Source: Bermanella sp040371755
Lineage (GTDB): Bacteria > Pseudomonadota > Gammaproteobacteria > Pseudomonadales > Oceanobacteraceae
Assembly: GCF_040371755.1 (NCBI RefSeq)
Contig: NZ_BAABWE010000007.1
Span: forward strand, 62,001 to 126,000
Direction: 5' to 3'
DNA: 64,000 bases
Shown: positions 52,778 through 61,694 of the stretch, piece after piece
How positions within the stretch are numbered: position 1 is the stretch's first letter
How the letters are laid out: every line of letters begins with the position of its first letter
Notes under the pieces: generated by a model
Database searches by the model: none
Seen by the model: only the letters and a program-made list of their open reading frames with translations
What the model was told of the DNA's origin: nothing
Made by a program: the position numbers and the translations under genes

Positions 52778-53625
52778 TTTCTGTTTATACAGGCATTTCT
52801 CTGGCAGATGTGGGGCCGGGTTTACTCTGGCGTATCCATAAGCCCCAACAACCACCTTCCTTTTTATTTGGCACCATTCACATAGACGATAAGCGTGTTA
52901 AAAAATTAAATGCTGAAGTCACGCAAAGATTTAGTGAAGCTAAAACCTTGTGTTTAGAAATTTTACCTGACCGTGAAATGCAAGTAGGTATAGGCCGCGC
53001 CATGCTATTGCCGGATGGACAGTTTTTAGATGAAATATTGGGAGAGTCATTATTTAATCGTTTAAGCCTATCATTGAATAAACTAGGTATTTCACCCTTG
53101 GAGGCTGCTCACCTTAAGCCTTGGGCCGCTATGGTGGTGTTGAGTCGTCCAGAAAGCCATGGTGGCTATGCATTGGACGAACAACTCTATCACTGGGGGA
53201 TACATCAATATAAAAAGCTCTGTGCGCTCGAAACCTTACAAGAACAGCTATCGGTATTTGATAATTTAAGTACCTCTGATCAGATTACCTTACTAACAGA
53301 TTCAATGGATTTTTTACCTGTTGTACAAGAACTTAACGAGAAGTTGGTACAAGCGTATTTAAGTGGGAATTTGGATGAAATCTACCGCCGAAGCATGGAG
53401 CTACAAAGCAAAGATGATGCACTGACTCAGCGTCTTATGTATGCACTGATTGATCAGCGTAATCATAAAATGATGGAGCGCATATTACCTCAGTTGAGTA
53501 ATGGAAGAGTGTTTATCGCTGTAGGCGCTTTACACCTACCGGGGAAAAATGGCCTAATTAATTTATTGCGACAACAAGGTTACGCAGTGACACCACCCAG
53601 TTTGAAAGTGAGTCCATGGGAATGA
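52741..53625 (+). CDS. TraB/GumN-family exported protein
   Basis: A 294-residue protein with a signal peptide (about 1-22, ISLA|DVGPGLLWRI) and the TraB/GumN pattern: PPSFLFGTIHIDD near the N-terminus and RVFIAVGALHLPGKNGLINLLRQQGY near the C-terminus, containing the paired GTIH and GALHL motifs proposed to be catalytic in Tiki-like metalloproteases. Function in bacteria is unclear. It begins inside sixA and overlaps the next hydrolase by 10 bases. Confidence 0.88.
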   Translation: MRNIYQYFIFLLISVYTGISLADVGPGLLWRIHKPQQPPSFLFGTIHIDDKRVKKLNAEVTQRFSEAKTLCLEILPDREMQVGIGRAMLLPDGQFLDEILGESLFNRLSLSLNKLGISPLEAAHLKPWAAMVVLSRPESHGGYALDEQLYHWGIHQYKKLCALETLQEQLSVFDNLSTSDQITLLTDSMDFLPVVQELNEKLVQAYLSGNLDEIYRRSMELQSKDDALTQRLMYALIDQRNHKMMERILPQLSNGRVFIAVGALHLPGKNGLINLLRQQGYAVTPPSLKVSPWE

Positions 53626-54404
53626 GTACCGAACATTTACATTTTTGTCATGCCAATGGCTTTCCTGCAAAAAGCTACAACGTCATGTTAGAGGCATTGT
53701 CAAAGCGACACTCTGTGGCGTATTTAGATATGTATGGTCATCAACAAGCGTATCCAGTTACAGACCACTGGTCTTATTTAGTTGATGAACTCATCGAGCA
53801 AATTGAGCAGTCACATAACCAACCAGTGGTGGCTATTGGTCATAGTTTAGGTGGTGGGTTAATTTATTTAGCTGCAAGACAGCGCCCAGAGCTATTTAAA
53901 CACTTAATTCTATTAGACCCTGCGTTAATTGATAATATGACTTCTAAATTGGTTGGGCTAGCTAAGCGTTTCAATTTTATTGATAAGATCACCCCAGCAG
54001 GGCGCACCTCAGGGCGATTAGAAACCTTTGATAGTCATGATCATGCAATGGATTATTTTTCAGGTAAAAGCTTGTTCAAACAAGCGGACCCAAGATGCCT
54101 TAAGGATTACGTAATACACGGTACGGTTCAAGCTCATGACGGTGTTCATCTAAGATACAGCGCCGAAACAGAGCTAGCCATTTACCGAACTATCCCCCAT
54201 ACCATTAAACACGTAAAAGATTTACAGGCAGTACCGGGCACGTTTTTATATGGAGAACACAGCAATGTGGTACGCCCAGGAATCATTAAAGCCATGAATA
54301 AAATGGGGTTTGAAACCCATAAAATGCAAGGTGGACACTTATTTCCCTTAGAATTTCCTGAGCAAACGGCAAGTAAAATAAACGAAATTATTGAGTCCTT
54401 ATGA
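53616..54404 (+). CDS. alpha/beta hydrolase (first of a pair)
   Basis: A 262-residue hydrolase with the nucleophile elbow AIGHSLGGG (S77), the N-terminal HFCHANGFPAKSYN oxyanion segment and a late QGGHLFPLEFP histidine. There is no export signal. The substrate is unknown. It overlaps the TraB gene by 10 bases and the next hydrolase by 4, so the chain is translationally coupled. Confidence 0.85.
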   Translation: MGMSTEHLHFCHANGFPAKSYNVMLEALSKRHSVAYLDMYGHQQAYPVTDHWSYLVDELIEQIEQSHNQPVVAIGHSLGGGLIYLAARQRPELFKHLILLDPALIDNMTSKLVGLAKRFNFIDKITPAGRTSGRLETFDSHDHAMDYFSGKSLFKQADPRCLKDYVIHGTVQAHDGVHLRYSAETELAIYRTIPHTIKHVKDLQAVPGTFLYGEHSNVVRPGIIKAMNKMGFETHKMQGGHLFPLEFPEQTASKINEIIESL

Positions 54405-55255
54405 CACCTAATCCCATTGATATAAAAATTAAAGGCATTGAAATTCACGGCTTACAATGGGGTAATCCAGATGGGCCGAAAGTCTTAGCGTTACATGGAT
54501 GGCTCGATAATGCTGAAACCTTTTCCAGCTTAGCGCCAGCACTTACTCAGTGCAATGTCATTGCTGTGGATTTACCCGGTCATGGATTAAGTGGTCATTG
54601 GCCTGCTCATCAGCATTACCATGTGTGGGCGGGGGTAGAAGATATCGAGCACATTTTAGATGCGCTAGGTTGGGAGCAATGTCATATTCTGGCCCACTCA
54701 ATGGGTGCTGCCATGGCAACTTTATATGCGGGAACCTTTCCTGATCGTTTAATAAGCTTAACGCTAGTTGAGGCCATTGGGCCTGCATCCGGTGATACAG
54801 AAACAGCGCCAGAACGATTAGCTAAAGCTATCTTAAGCATGAAAGCGCATAACTTCGAGCAAGCTACCAAACCCAGTAGTGATATTTTTGTGCAGGCCCG
54901 TTTAAATGGCTCATTAAAACTGAAGCCTGAATCGGCTAAAAAAATTGTTGAGCGGGGCTTGTCTAAATCAGAAGAGGGTTATGCTTGGATAAACGATAAG
55001 CGGTTACGCTATTCTTCTATGATGCGTTTAACTGAAGATTTAATTGCCAGTTTCATCTCTGCCATTAAGTGCCCTGTGCTGGGGGTGTTTGCTGATGGTG
55101 GATTATTTACAGAAGAAACAATACAACAGCGTTGGCAACACCTGACTTGTGAGCATACGCTACACTGGTTCAAAGGCTCGCACCACTTGCATATTGATGG
55201 AGATATAGATGAAATATCCTGTGTGGTGTCTGAATTTATAGCTCAACATTCATAA
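54401..55255 (+). CDS. alpha/beta hydrolase (second of a pair)
   Basis: A 284-residue hydrolase with the LHGWLDNAETF oxyanion segment, VDLPGHGLS, the nucleophile in LAHSMGA (S100) and a KGSHHLHID histidine near the end. It resembles the serine-hydrolase-like (SERHL/MEST) branch. It has no export signal. It overlaps its neighbour's stop as ATGA. Confidence 0.85.
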   Translation: MTPNPIDIKIKGIEIHGLQWGNPDGPKVLALHGWLDNAETFSSLAPALTQCNVIAVDLPGHGLSGHWPAHQHYHVWAGVEDIEHILDALGWEQCHILAHSMGAAMATLYAGTFPDRLISLTLVEAIGPASGDTETAPERLAKAILSMKAHNFEQATKPSSDIFVQARLNGSLKLKPESAKKIVERGLSKSEEGYAWINDKRLRYSSMMRLTEDLIASFISAIKCPVLGVFADGGLFTEETIQQRWQHLTCEHTLHWFKGSHHLHIDGDIDEISCVVSEFIAQHS

Positions 55256-55343
55256 AGCTAAATTTGCATATGACCATAAAAGCTTCTCAATGGTTGTTTA
55301 ATTGGCTTTTCATAGAATAGTGATTTGTAGTAAAGGTGAGTAC

Positions 55344-55799
55344 ATGACTCTGGATGAAATAATAGAACAACGTAAATCGCTAGCCATTACTCACGTGACA
55401 AAAGCAGTCTTCCCAGATACGACAAATCACCATGACACCTTGTTTGGCGGTACCGCATTGCAATGGATGGATGAAGTGTCGTTTATTGCCGCAACACGTT
55501 TTAGTCGACAGCGCCTAGTGACAGTAAGCTCAGATAAAATTGATTTTAAGCACCCAGTGCCAGCTGGGTCAGTGGTCGAATTAATTGCTCAAGTGAGCCA
55601 TGTCGGACGTACCAGTTTAAAAGTACGTGTTGATATGTATGTGGAAGGTTTGTATCAAGACGGCTGTGAGAAAGCCATCACTGGTGTATTCAGTTTTGTA
55701 GCGATTGGTGAGGATAAAAAGCCGACTCCGGTATTGCCTCAAGATTTTATCGATTTGTGTATGGCTAAAAATTCTGCGACGCCGTTAGGTGATCAATAA
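55344..55799 (+). CDS. acyl-CoA thioesterase, YciA/BACH-like
   Basis: A 151-residue hotdog-fold thioesterase. The DTTNHHDTLFGGTALQWMDEVSFIAA segment (about 26-51) with N28, D31 and D44 is the active-site pattern, and HVGRTSLKVRVDMYVE follows. It hydrolyses acyl-CoA in the cytoplasm. Start ATG 55344 is chosen because AAGGTGAG precedes it. It converges with the pseudouridine synthase gene with no gap. Confidence 0.9.
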   Translation: MTLDEIIEQRKSLAITHVTKAVFPDTTNHHDTLFGGTALQWMDEVSFIAATRFSRQRLVTVSSDKIDFKHPVPAGSVVELIAQVSHVGRTSLKVRVDMYVEGLYQDGCEKAITGVFSFVAIGEDKKPTPVLPQDFIDLCMAKNSATPLGDQ

Positions 55800-56405
55800 T
55801 TAAAACGGCGCTTCACTAAAAAAGTGCAACCGTTGATTGGTGATTGGATGGTTAATGGTTAATTCCTTTGCGTGTAAGTGCAATCGCTCACTCATGTTTA
55901 AGGCGGTTTCATGAGCATAAAAATAATCTCCTATGATCGGATGCCCCATACTGGCTAAGTGTACTCGTAATTGGTGGCTGCGCCCTGTGTGCGGAATTAA
56001 TATCACTCGGCTGGTACTTTGGTTTCTATCAATACACTGCCAATGGGTAAGGGAAGCTTTGCCTTCTGTGTGAACTTCTTGCCTTGGACGGTTGGGCCAG
56101 TCACAACGCAAAGGTAAATCTATATGCCCCATATCGGCGGCTAATCGACCAAATACCTGTGCTTCATATACTTTAAACGTGGTGCGAAATTGAAACTGTT
56201 TAGCTAAATGGGACAATGCCTTAGGGTTTAATGCTAAAATCATAATGCCAGAGGTGGCTTGATCTAAGCGGTGTACCACACCTAGAAACTCAAATGTTTT
56301 TTCAAGTTCAGTGGTGACACTATCATCAAGACTGCCCGGTTGAGATAACAAGCCACTGGGCTTGTTGATCACTAATATGTGTTTATCCTGATATAAAATC
56401 TGCAT
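55800..56405 (-). CDS. RluA-family pseudouridine synthase
   Basis: A 201-residue RNA pseudouridine synthase with the catalytic Asp in VVHRLDQATSGI (D48), the VINKPSGLLSQPG N-terminal motif and IPHTGRSHQLRVHL. The short length, without an S4 domain, points to the RluA/TruC type that modifies rRNA position 746 and tRNA position 32, but the exact target is not certain. The start is taken as the Met of MQILYQDKHILV (56405); the divergent DTW gene begins 8 bases away. Confidence 0.9.
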   Translation of the reverse strand: MQILYQDKHILVINKPSGLLSQPGSLDDSVTTELEKTFEFLGVVHRLDQATSGIMILALNPKALSHLAKQFQFRTTFKVYEAQVFGRLAADMGHIDLPLRCDWPNRPRQEVHTEGKASLTHWQCIDRNQSTSRVILIPHTGRSHQLRVHLASMGHPIIGDYFYAHETALNMSERLHLHAKELTINHPITNQRLHFFSEAPF

Positions 56406-56413
56406 CGAGCAAT

Positions 56414-57028
56414 ATGCCAAGAGAACGTTGTAATCACTGTGGCCGACCACCATCAGTATGTTTATGCCCGCACTTAGTCAGTGTTCAGGCCCCGTGTCGG
56501 GTGGTGATTCTACAGCACCCATCTGAGCAAAAACAGGCTTTAGCCACGGTTCCGATTTTACAAATGTGTTTATCGCCTATTGAGGTTCTGGTAGGAGAAG
56601 ACTTCTCCCAGTTGCCCATCGTAAGTGAATGCTTATCTCGGCCAGATTCGTGTCGTGTAATTTTTCCTAGTGAGCAAAGTGAGGCTTGGCAATCTGGACA
56701 ACCAGTTACTGATACAGAGCACATCAAGACGTTAATATTTATAGATGGCACATGGCGTAAAGCAAAGCGTATATGGCATATGAATCCATGGCTATCACAG
56801 TTACCAAGTGTGCGTTTAGAAGGCCAAGAGGCCAGTCAGTATACCATTCGCTCAAGTCGTGTTCAGGGTAGCGTATCCACACTAGAAGCAGTGGCGCTGG
56901 CGTGTGAGCTATTAGATGGTTCAGATCAATATAGTCGGCTTATGAAGCCCTTTCAGGCCATGATTGATATGCAAATACAGAGAATGGGGCAAGCTGTTTT
57001 CTTGTCCCATTATCAAAAAGACGACTAA
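56414..57028 (+). CDS. DTW-domain tRNA-uridine aminocarboxypropyltransferase (TapT-like)
   Basis: A 204-residue DTW-domain protein. Four N-terminal cysteines (C6, C9, C16, C18 in RCNHCGRPPSVCLC) should bind zinc, and FIDGTWRKAKRIWH contains the DTW-type motif. Such enzymes (E. coli TapT/YfiP) place the acp group on U47 of tRNAs. It is divergent from the pseudouridine synthase with an 8-base gap, so two RNA-modification genes share a promoter region. Confidence 0.88.
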   Translation: MPRERCNHCGRPPSVCLCPHLVSVQAPCRVVILQHPSEQKQALATVPILQMCLSPIEVLVGEDFSQLPIVSECLSRPDSCRVIFPSEQSEAWQSGQPVTDTEHIKTLIFIDGTWRKAKRIWHMNPWLSQLPSVRLEGQEASQYTIRSSRVQGSVSTLEAVALACELLDGSDQYSRLMKPFQAMIDMQIQRMGQAVFLSHYQKDD

Positions 57029-57105
57029 TCCCCATTTAGGGGTACGCGCACCTTGTCTTCATTGCTTGGCTTTGTGCATAATGCGCGACCACAAAGAGGT
57101 CGTAT

Positions 57106-58026
57106 ATGCAGGTTCGTAATTTTTATTGGTATGTTTTAAACAAGCCCCTTCCAGATCGAGTTGATTTTGAAAAAAAGCTTGAGAGTAAACCGTTTGAGCC
57201 GTGCATGTCTCAACAGTTATCTTCCCAAGGCTGGGTAAGTGCGGTGAGTTCAGGCGAATTGGTATATGAAGCTCATGGCGCGCAACTTTTGATGCTTAAG
57301 CAAGAGAAACGCTTGTTGCCTGCTTCAGTGGTTAATGAATACTTACAAGTAAAAATTGAAGAGTTTGAACAGGCAGAAGGGTTTAGCCCAAGTCGTAAAA
57401 TACGCCAACAATTGAAAGAAGACTTAACTCAAGCCCTGCTACCTAAGGCCTTTACAAAATCCAGCCGTACCCCTGTATTGATTTTTCCAAAGCAAGGCTG
57501 GTTAATGGTGCTATCTGGCAGTGCCAAAAGTGCTGATGATGTGACCGCTTATTTAAGGGATAGCTTAGATGGCTTACCGATCTCATTGGTAAACTCAGAT
57601 AATTCCCCAAGTCATGTTATGACGAGCTGGTTAAGTAACCCATTGTCATTACCTCAAGACTGGGCTTTGGGTGAAGAAGTGGAATTACAGGATGCAGAAG
57701 GGGCGCTAGTGCGTGCACGCAATCATGATTTATTAACTGACGAACTGAATGTACATCTTGATGCGGGTAAAATCGTCAATAAATTGCACTTAATTTGGCG
57801 AGAAAACGTCAGTTTTTTATTGCAAGATGATCTTTCAATTAAACGCATAAAATTATTACTGGAACAAGAAGAGGCACCAGGGGATAGCGACTCGCAAGAT
57901 GCGCGTTTCGCTCATGAGTTTGCTTTAAGTTGCAATTGGCTTATTCCATTTTGTCAGTCTCTATTGGCAGCGATGGGTGGTTTAGATAAAGCATTAGCCG
58001 CCAGTCAAAGTCGGGCATTTTCGTAA
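57106..58026 (+). CDS. rdgC: recombination-associated protein RdgC
   Basis: RdgC is a ring-shaped dimeric DNA-binding protein that limits RecA loading. The 306-residue product has the family N-terminus VRNFYWYVLNKPLP, the LLPASVVNEYL and GFSPSRKIRQQLKEDL segments, and KLHLIWRENVSFLL in the C-terminal half. Length fits E. coli RdgC (303). It stands alone with a T-rich structured region downstream. Confidence 0.95.
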   Translation: MQVRNFYWYVLNKPLPDRVDFEKKLESKPFEPCMSQQLSSQGWVSAVSSGELVYEAHGAQLLMLKQEKRLLPASVVNEYLQVKIEEFEQAEGFSPSRKIRQQLKEDLTQALLPKAFTKSSRTPVLIFPKQGWLMVLSGSAKSADDVTAYLRDSLDGLPISLVNSDNSPSHVMTSWLSNPLSLPQDWALGEEVELQDAEGALVRARNHDLLTDELNVHLDAGKIVNKLHLIWRENVSFLLQDDLSIKRIKLLLEQEEAPGDSDSQDARFAHEFALSCNWLIPFCQSLLAAMGGLDKALAASQSRAFS

Positions 58027-58168
58027 AAAATTAGACATCCAATTATTAAATTTTAATTGATACTTTGATTTGGCTATAAGCCCTCGCTTTAAGCAGACAA
58101 AACCTGTCAAAATCGCCATAGAGCGTGGCAGAGTGCTTAAAGCTTGCTAGATTTTTAGGAAGGGCAGG

Positions 58169-58215
58169 ACAAAATAGGGTCAGGAAGTTCGATAGTCGGC
58201 ACTATTTTGTTTTTG
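58169..58215 (+). other. stem-loop with T run between rdgC and the rhombosortase gene
   Basis: ACAAAATAG (58169-58177) pairs with CTATTTTGT (58202-58210) around 24 bases, followed by TTTT. An outer GCAG/CTGC match flanks it. The stem is AT-rich but ends in a T run, so it could be a late terminator for rdgC or the 3' end of a small RNA in this 273-base gap. Confidence 0.35.
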
Positions 58216-58299
58216 CTCTGCTTTTCGTTTTTCAATCTCCCTTCGTATTGTGTTCTAATGACAAATTGTTACAGTTTCATTTTTTCCAGATGACAATAC

Positions 58300-58896
58300 A
58301 TGTTCACTTTATTTAATCGTTACTCCCTTTCTGTATGGCCTTTGGTGTTTGCCGCATTTGTGTTGTTACTTGTTGCAAGTAATCCATGGTTAAAAAGTCT
58401 CTTAAGATATGATGAGGGTGCGATTGCTCAGGGTGAGTATTGGCGTTTATTGACTGCTCATTTTATGCACTTAGGGTGGATTCACGGGTTATTAAATGGG
58501 TTAGGTTTTTTGTTACTAGCTGCGATGAACCCAGCTGGACGAGTAATTAATTGGTTGTTGTTTTATCTTGCATCAAGCTTTTTGATCTCTATTTATATCA
58601 TGTTCGAAAGCGGCACCTATTATTATGTTGGTGCATCGGGTGTATTACATGGTTTGTTTATTCTTGGGGCGTATTTTAGCCAGTCCCTTGATTTGTGGCG
58701 TCGTCACCTCCTCATGTTAATTATTATTGTGAAATTGTTTTGGGAGCAAAGTGGATATTATCAGGATACCGGTGTGAGTGCGGCCATAGGGGGGCATGTG
58801 TATGTGGATGCCCACTTAATTGGTGGCTTATGTGGGTTGGCGCTGGTTTGTGTATTTTTAGTAAAGAATCGTCTGAAATTCCCTACTTACCACTAA
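58300..58896 (+). CDS. rrtA: rhombosortase (RrtA-type intramembrane protease)
   Basis: A 198-residue, six-helix rhomboid-family serine protease. The catalytic serine is S113 in YVGASGVLHGLF and the histidine is in VYVDAHLIGG (H172). The small size and the GASGVLHG and DAHL motifs match rhombosortase rather than GlpG. Rhombosortases cleave proteins carrying a C-terminal GlyGly-CTERM tail; none of the proteins in this window has such a tail, so substrates lie elsewhere. An outer-membrane-like gene follows. Confidence 0.85.
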   Translation: MFTLFNRYSLSVWPLVFAAFVLLLVASNPWLKSLLRYDEGAIAQGEYWRLLTAHFMHLGWIHGLLNGLGFLLLAAMNPAGRVINWLLFYLASSFLISIYIMFESGTYYYVGASGVLHGLFILGAYFSQSLDLWRRHLLMLIIIVKLFWEQSGYYQDTGVSAAIGGHVYVDAHLIGGLCGLALVCVFLVKNRLKFPTYH

Positions 58897-58948
58897 AGCC
58901 TTCTACACTTTTTAAGTGGCTCTGATATTTAACCACCTTGGGGAATAA

Positions 58949-59833
58949 ATGCGTTTATTAATCATGATCATTGGGGGTTGTTTACCATTCCAGCTGTGGG
59001 CGGCCGGTGAATGGGAGTACGAGCTAGATCCCTACTACAGCAATATCGCTTATTACCAATCTTTAGATGATTCCCCCATTCCTGAGCTTGGTGAGCGTAC
59101 AGAAGCTCAAGTATATTCAAATCTTTTTTTCAGTTCTTATTTGCCTCGTTTTGTCTTGGTAGAAGCCAGTGTTAACCCCATGCCCTTACTTGGGGTTATT
59201 TTAAAAAGTGATGATGCCAGTGGTATTTATGAAGACATGAATATCACACAAGAGCTTAATTTAGTGGAGGTGGTGACAGCAGGCTTTGAGGAGCCTTATG
59301 CCGTGTCTTTGTTCTTAGGCAATATGGTGAAATATCGCTCAGCAGGTCAAAGTGAATCTGAAAGTAAGGGGTTTATGGGATATTTAGCCAGTTATGGGCA
59401 TTTGCATATTCGACGCAATGAACTGGTCGATGATCGCTGGGGGGAGTTTGAATGGAAGATTAAAGGTGATCGGATTACGCAAAATCGCACTTTAAGTTGG
59501 TCGTTTCGTGTAGGGGCTAAAATTCATGACAATCCATTTGTAACAGATGAATACTATGTGGCTATTAAACGTGAACGTGTGGAGGCTCATGGGGATATTT
59601 ATTCGTGGGTGAAAAATGGCGGTATTGAATTTAAGTACCGTGTTAGCCAGAAATCTGGACGAGCCATTGGTCAGCAATTAATCATAGATAAAAAGGTGCC
59701 CATAAAAGGCTACGGCTGGGTATTGTCTTTGGGTTTAGGTTTTGTAAGAGAAACCACTGAAAAATATTCAGGGCCATTAAGTTTTGGTGAATCAAATACG
59801 GCTTTTGTATTGCGCCCTAGTTTGTCTTTTTGA
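58949..59833 (+). CDS. uncharacterised outer-membrane beta-barrel protein
   Basis: A 294-residue protein with a signal peptide (about 1-18, LWAA|GEWEYELD), long alternating beta-strand-like segments and a terminal Phe (RPSLSF), as in outer-membrane barrels. I do not recognise the family. It follows the rhombosortase gene by 52 bases on the same strand. Its last 17 bases overlap the convergent DUF1853 gene. Confidence 0.7.
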   Translation: MRLLIMIIGGCLPFQLWAAGEWEYELDPYYSNIAYYQSLDDSPIPELGERTEAQVYSNLFFSSYLPRFVLVEASVNPMPLLGVILKSDDASGIYEDMNITQELNLVEVVTAGFEEPYAVSLFLGNMVKYRSAGQSESESKGFMGYLASYGHLHIRRNELVDDRWGEFEWKIKGDRITQNRTLSWSFRVGAKIHDNPFVTDEYYVAIKRERVEAHGDIYSWVKNGGIEFKYRVSQKSGRAIGQQLIIDKKVPIKGYGWVLSLGLGFVRETTEKYSGPLSFGESNTAFVLRPSLSF

Positions 59834-60749
59834 GGGTTAGTGGTTCAGGCCAATGCTCGTGAACCACCATGTAGCGTTCCACTTCTTTGTTTTGTTGATC
59901 CAGTTTTATAAGTAGTAATGCGTAAGCATAAGCTTGCTCATTGAAATGCTCTTCAATGTTTTTTTTTACCTGTGCATTATCGTAACTATCTCGGGAATCA
60001 CTTTCTGTTTTTTGATAGGGCCCTAGCCAATTTTTCTTCTCAAGGATTGACCAGCGTGAAGGGTGTTCAAGCAACTCATTGATCTGCTTAACATGCAGCC
60101 ATTTTCCTGTATTAACATTGGGGTTGATACTTGGATGAAAGACATATTCTGTTTGTTTAAGTGGTGTGAATAAATATCCTTTTAATGCCAAAGCTTGGGT
60201 ATAGGGTAAGTTTATATCAAGTTCTTGCAATTTTTGTGTGGTGACAGAGTTGTACAGTAAAGGAAACTGCTTGCCTGCAAGAATGCTTAGTTTTTTATCC
60301 AGCCTGTCATGGCTTTGCGGCCCAAGCCAATGGTGTAACTTTATGCCAGATTTGTGTGGCATAAGAAGGTAAAACTTCACGGCCAGTTCTAGGTGTAAGG
60401 GCACGTTCTCATGTTCAGCTAATATATCCAATTCGCCGATGGTTTGTTTTTGCTTAAATACTTGAACATGGTGCTGAAATAACCGGCACTTAGGTGCATG
60501 AGTGAAGTAATACTGCCATAAACACTCGAAATAGCTGCCCAGTAATCGAGCATTATGAGTGTTTATATAGGCATTTATTGATGATGGATTTTCATCCTGA
60601 GCTTTAAGCCATTGCAGCAGATCTGAACTAGGCTTGATGGATAAATTCGCAATGTCATAAATTTTAGCCATGGGTTCGCTAAATAAACACCATGCTAAGT
60701 GACGTACGTGTGTCGATTGGTATGCCATAGATTGCGATTCCCAGTCCAT
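59817..60749 (-). CDS. DUF1853 family protein
   Basis: A 310-residue cytoplasmic protein with the DUF1853 features VRHLAWCLFSEPM, LGSYFECLWQYYF, TIGELDIL and LHLELAVKFYLL, a pattern resembling a nuclease-like fold (E, D and ExK-type residues), but the function is not established. It is divergent from nadK and overlaps the barrel gene at its 3' end. Confidence 0.88.
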   Translation of the reverse strand: MDWESQSMAYQSTHVRHLAWCLFSEPMAKIYDIANLSIKPSSDLLQWLKAQDENPSSINAYINTHNARLLGSYFECLWQYYFTHAPKCRLFQHHVQVFKQKQTIGELDILAEHENVPLHLELAVKFYLLMPHKSGIKLHHWLGPQSHDRLDKKLSILAGKQFPLLYNSVTTQKLQELDINLPYTQALALKGYLFTPLKQTEYVFHPSINPNVNTGKWLHVKQINELLEHPSRWSILEKKNWLGPYQKTESDSRDSYDNAQVKKNIEEHFNEQAYAYALLLIKLDQQNKEVERYMVVHEHWPEPLTLKKTN

Positions 60750-60808
60750 TTTTCAGTGGGTTTATGGTATAAACTCACCATAATTTATATCAAGTTTGTG
60801 GTACTCAA

Positions 60809-61693
60809 ATGGATGAATTTCGTAATATTGGCATCATCGGCCGATTAAACAGCGCAAAAGTGGTGGAAACCATCAAACGGCTGCGTCGTTTTTTAGCGGA
60901 TGAAGGTATCAATATCATTCTTGAAGAGCAAATCGCTTCTGTGATGATGGGTCATGGTTTGCAGGTTTGCAGCCCAAAGATGATGGGCGAGATCTGTGAT
61001 CTTGTGATCGTTGTTGGCGGTGATGGTAGCTTATTGGGCGCAGCACGTGCGTTAGTGAAATCTAATGTTCCTATTTTAGGGGTTAACCGTGGTCGTCTTG
61101 GATTCTTAACAGACATCAGCCCTGAAAACTTAGAAGAAAAAGTAGGCCAAGTACTACAAGGTGAGTACATCACCGAGCGTCGCTTCATGCTTGAGGCAGA
61201 AGTAAAACGTAATGGTGAACCCATCGGTTACGGTGAAGCTTTGAACGATGTGATTCTTCACCCAGGTAAATCGGCGCGTATGATTGCTTTTGATTTATCG
61301 ATTGAAGGGCAATTTGTTTATCACCAGCGAAGTGATGGCATGATTGTCAGCACACCAACAGGTTCTACAGCCTATTCGTTAAGTGGTGGTGGCCCGATTA
61401 TGCACCCTAAATTGGATGCTGTGGCACTTGTTCCTATGTTTCCTCACACCTTGAGCAGCAGACCCATAGTAATAGACGCCAATAGTGAGGTGAAAATCAC
61501 CATTAGCGAAGATATCGATGTCTACCCTCAAATCAGTTGTGATGGTCAGGTGCACATTACCGCAGCCCCTGGGGATTCCGTTACTATCCGTAAAATGGCG
61601 CATAAAGCACGCTTGATTCACCCGCTTGATCATGATTTTTATGATACTTGTCGTACCAAGTTAGGCTGGGCAACCCAGTACGGGGAAGCCTAA
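60809..61693 (+). CDS. nadK: NAD kinase
   Basis: Phosphorylates NAD to NADP. The 294-residue enzyme has GGDGSLLGAAR (70-80), the conserved NRGRLGFLTD and ALNDVILHPG segments, and the SDGMIVSTPTGSTAYSLSGGGP core. Length equals the usual gammaproteobacterial enzyme (292). The phosphatase gene follows after 1 base. Confidence 0.97.
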   Translation: MDEFRNIGIIGRLNSAKVVETIKRLRRFLADEGINIILEEQIASVMMGHGLQVCSPKMMGEICDLVIVVGGDGSLLGAARALVKSNVPILGVNRGRLGFLTDISPENLEEKVGQVLQGEYITERRFMLEAEVKRNGEPIGYGEALNDVILHPGKSARMIAFDLSIEGQFVYHQRSDGMIVSTPTGSTAYSLSGGGPIMHPKLDAVALVPMFPHTLSSRPIVIDANSEVKITISEDIDVYPQISCDGQVHITAAPGDSVTIRKMAHKARLIHPLDHDFYDTCRTKLGWATQYGEA

Positions 61694-61694
61694 T

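Noticed and set aside
58125..58316. 63-residue plus-strand frame between rdgC and the rhombosortase gene
   Set aside because: It runs through the stem-loop and overlaps the rhombosortase start; its composition does not look like a protein.
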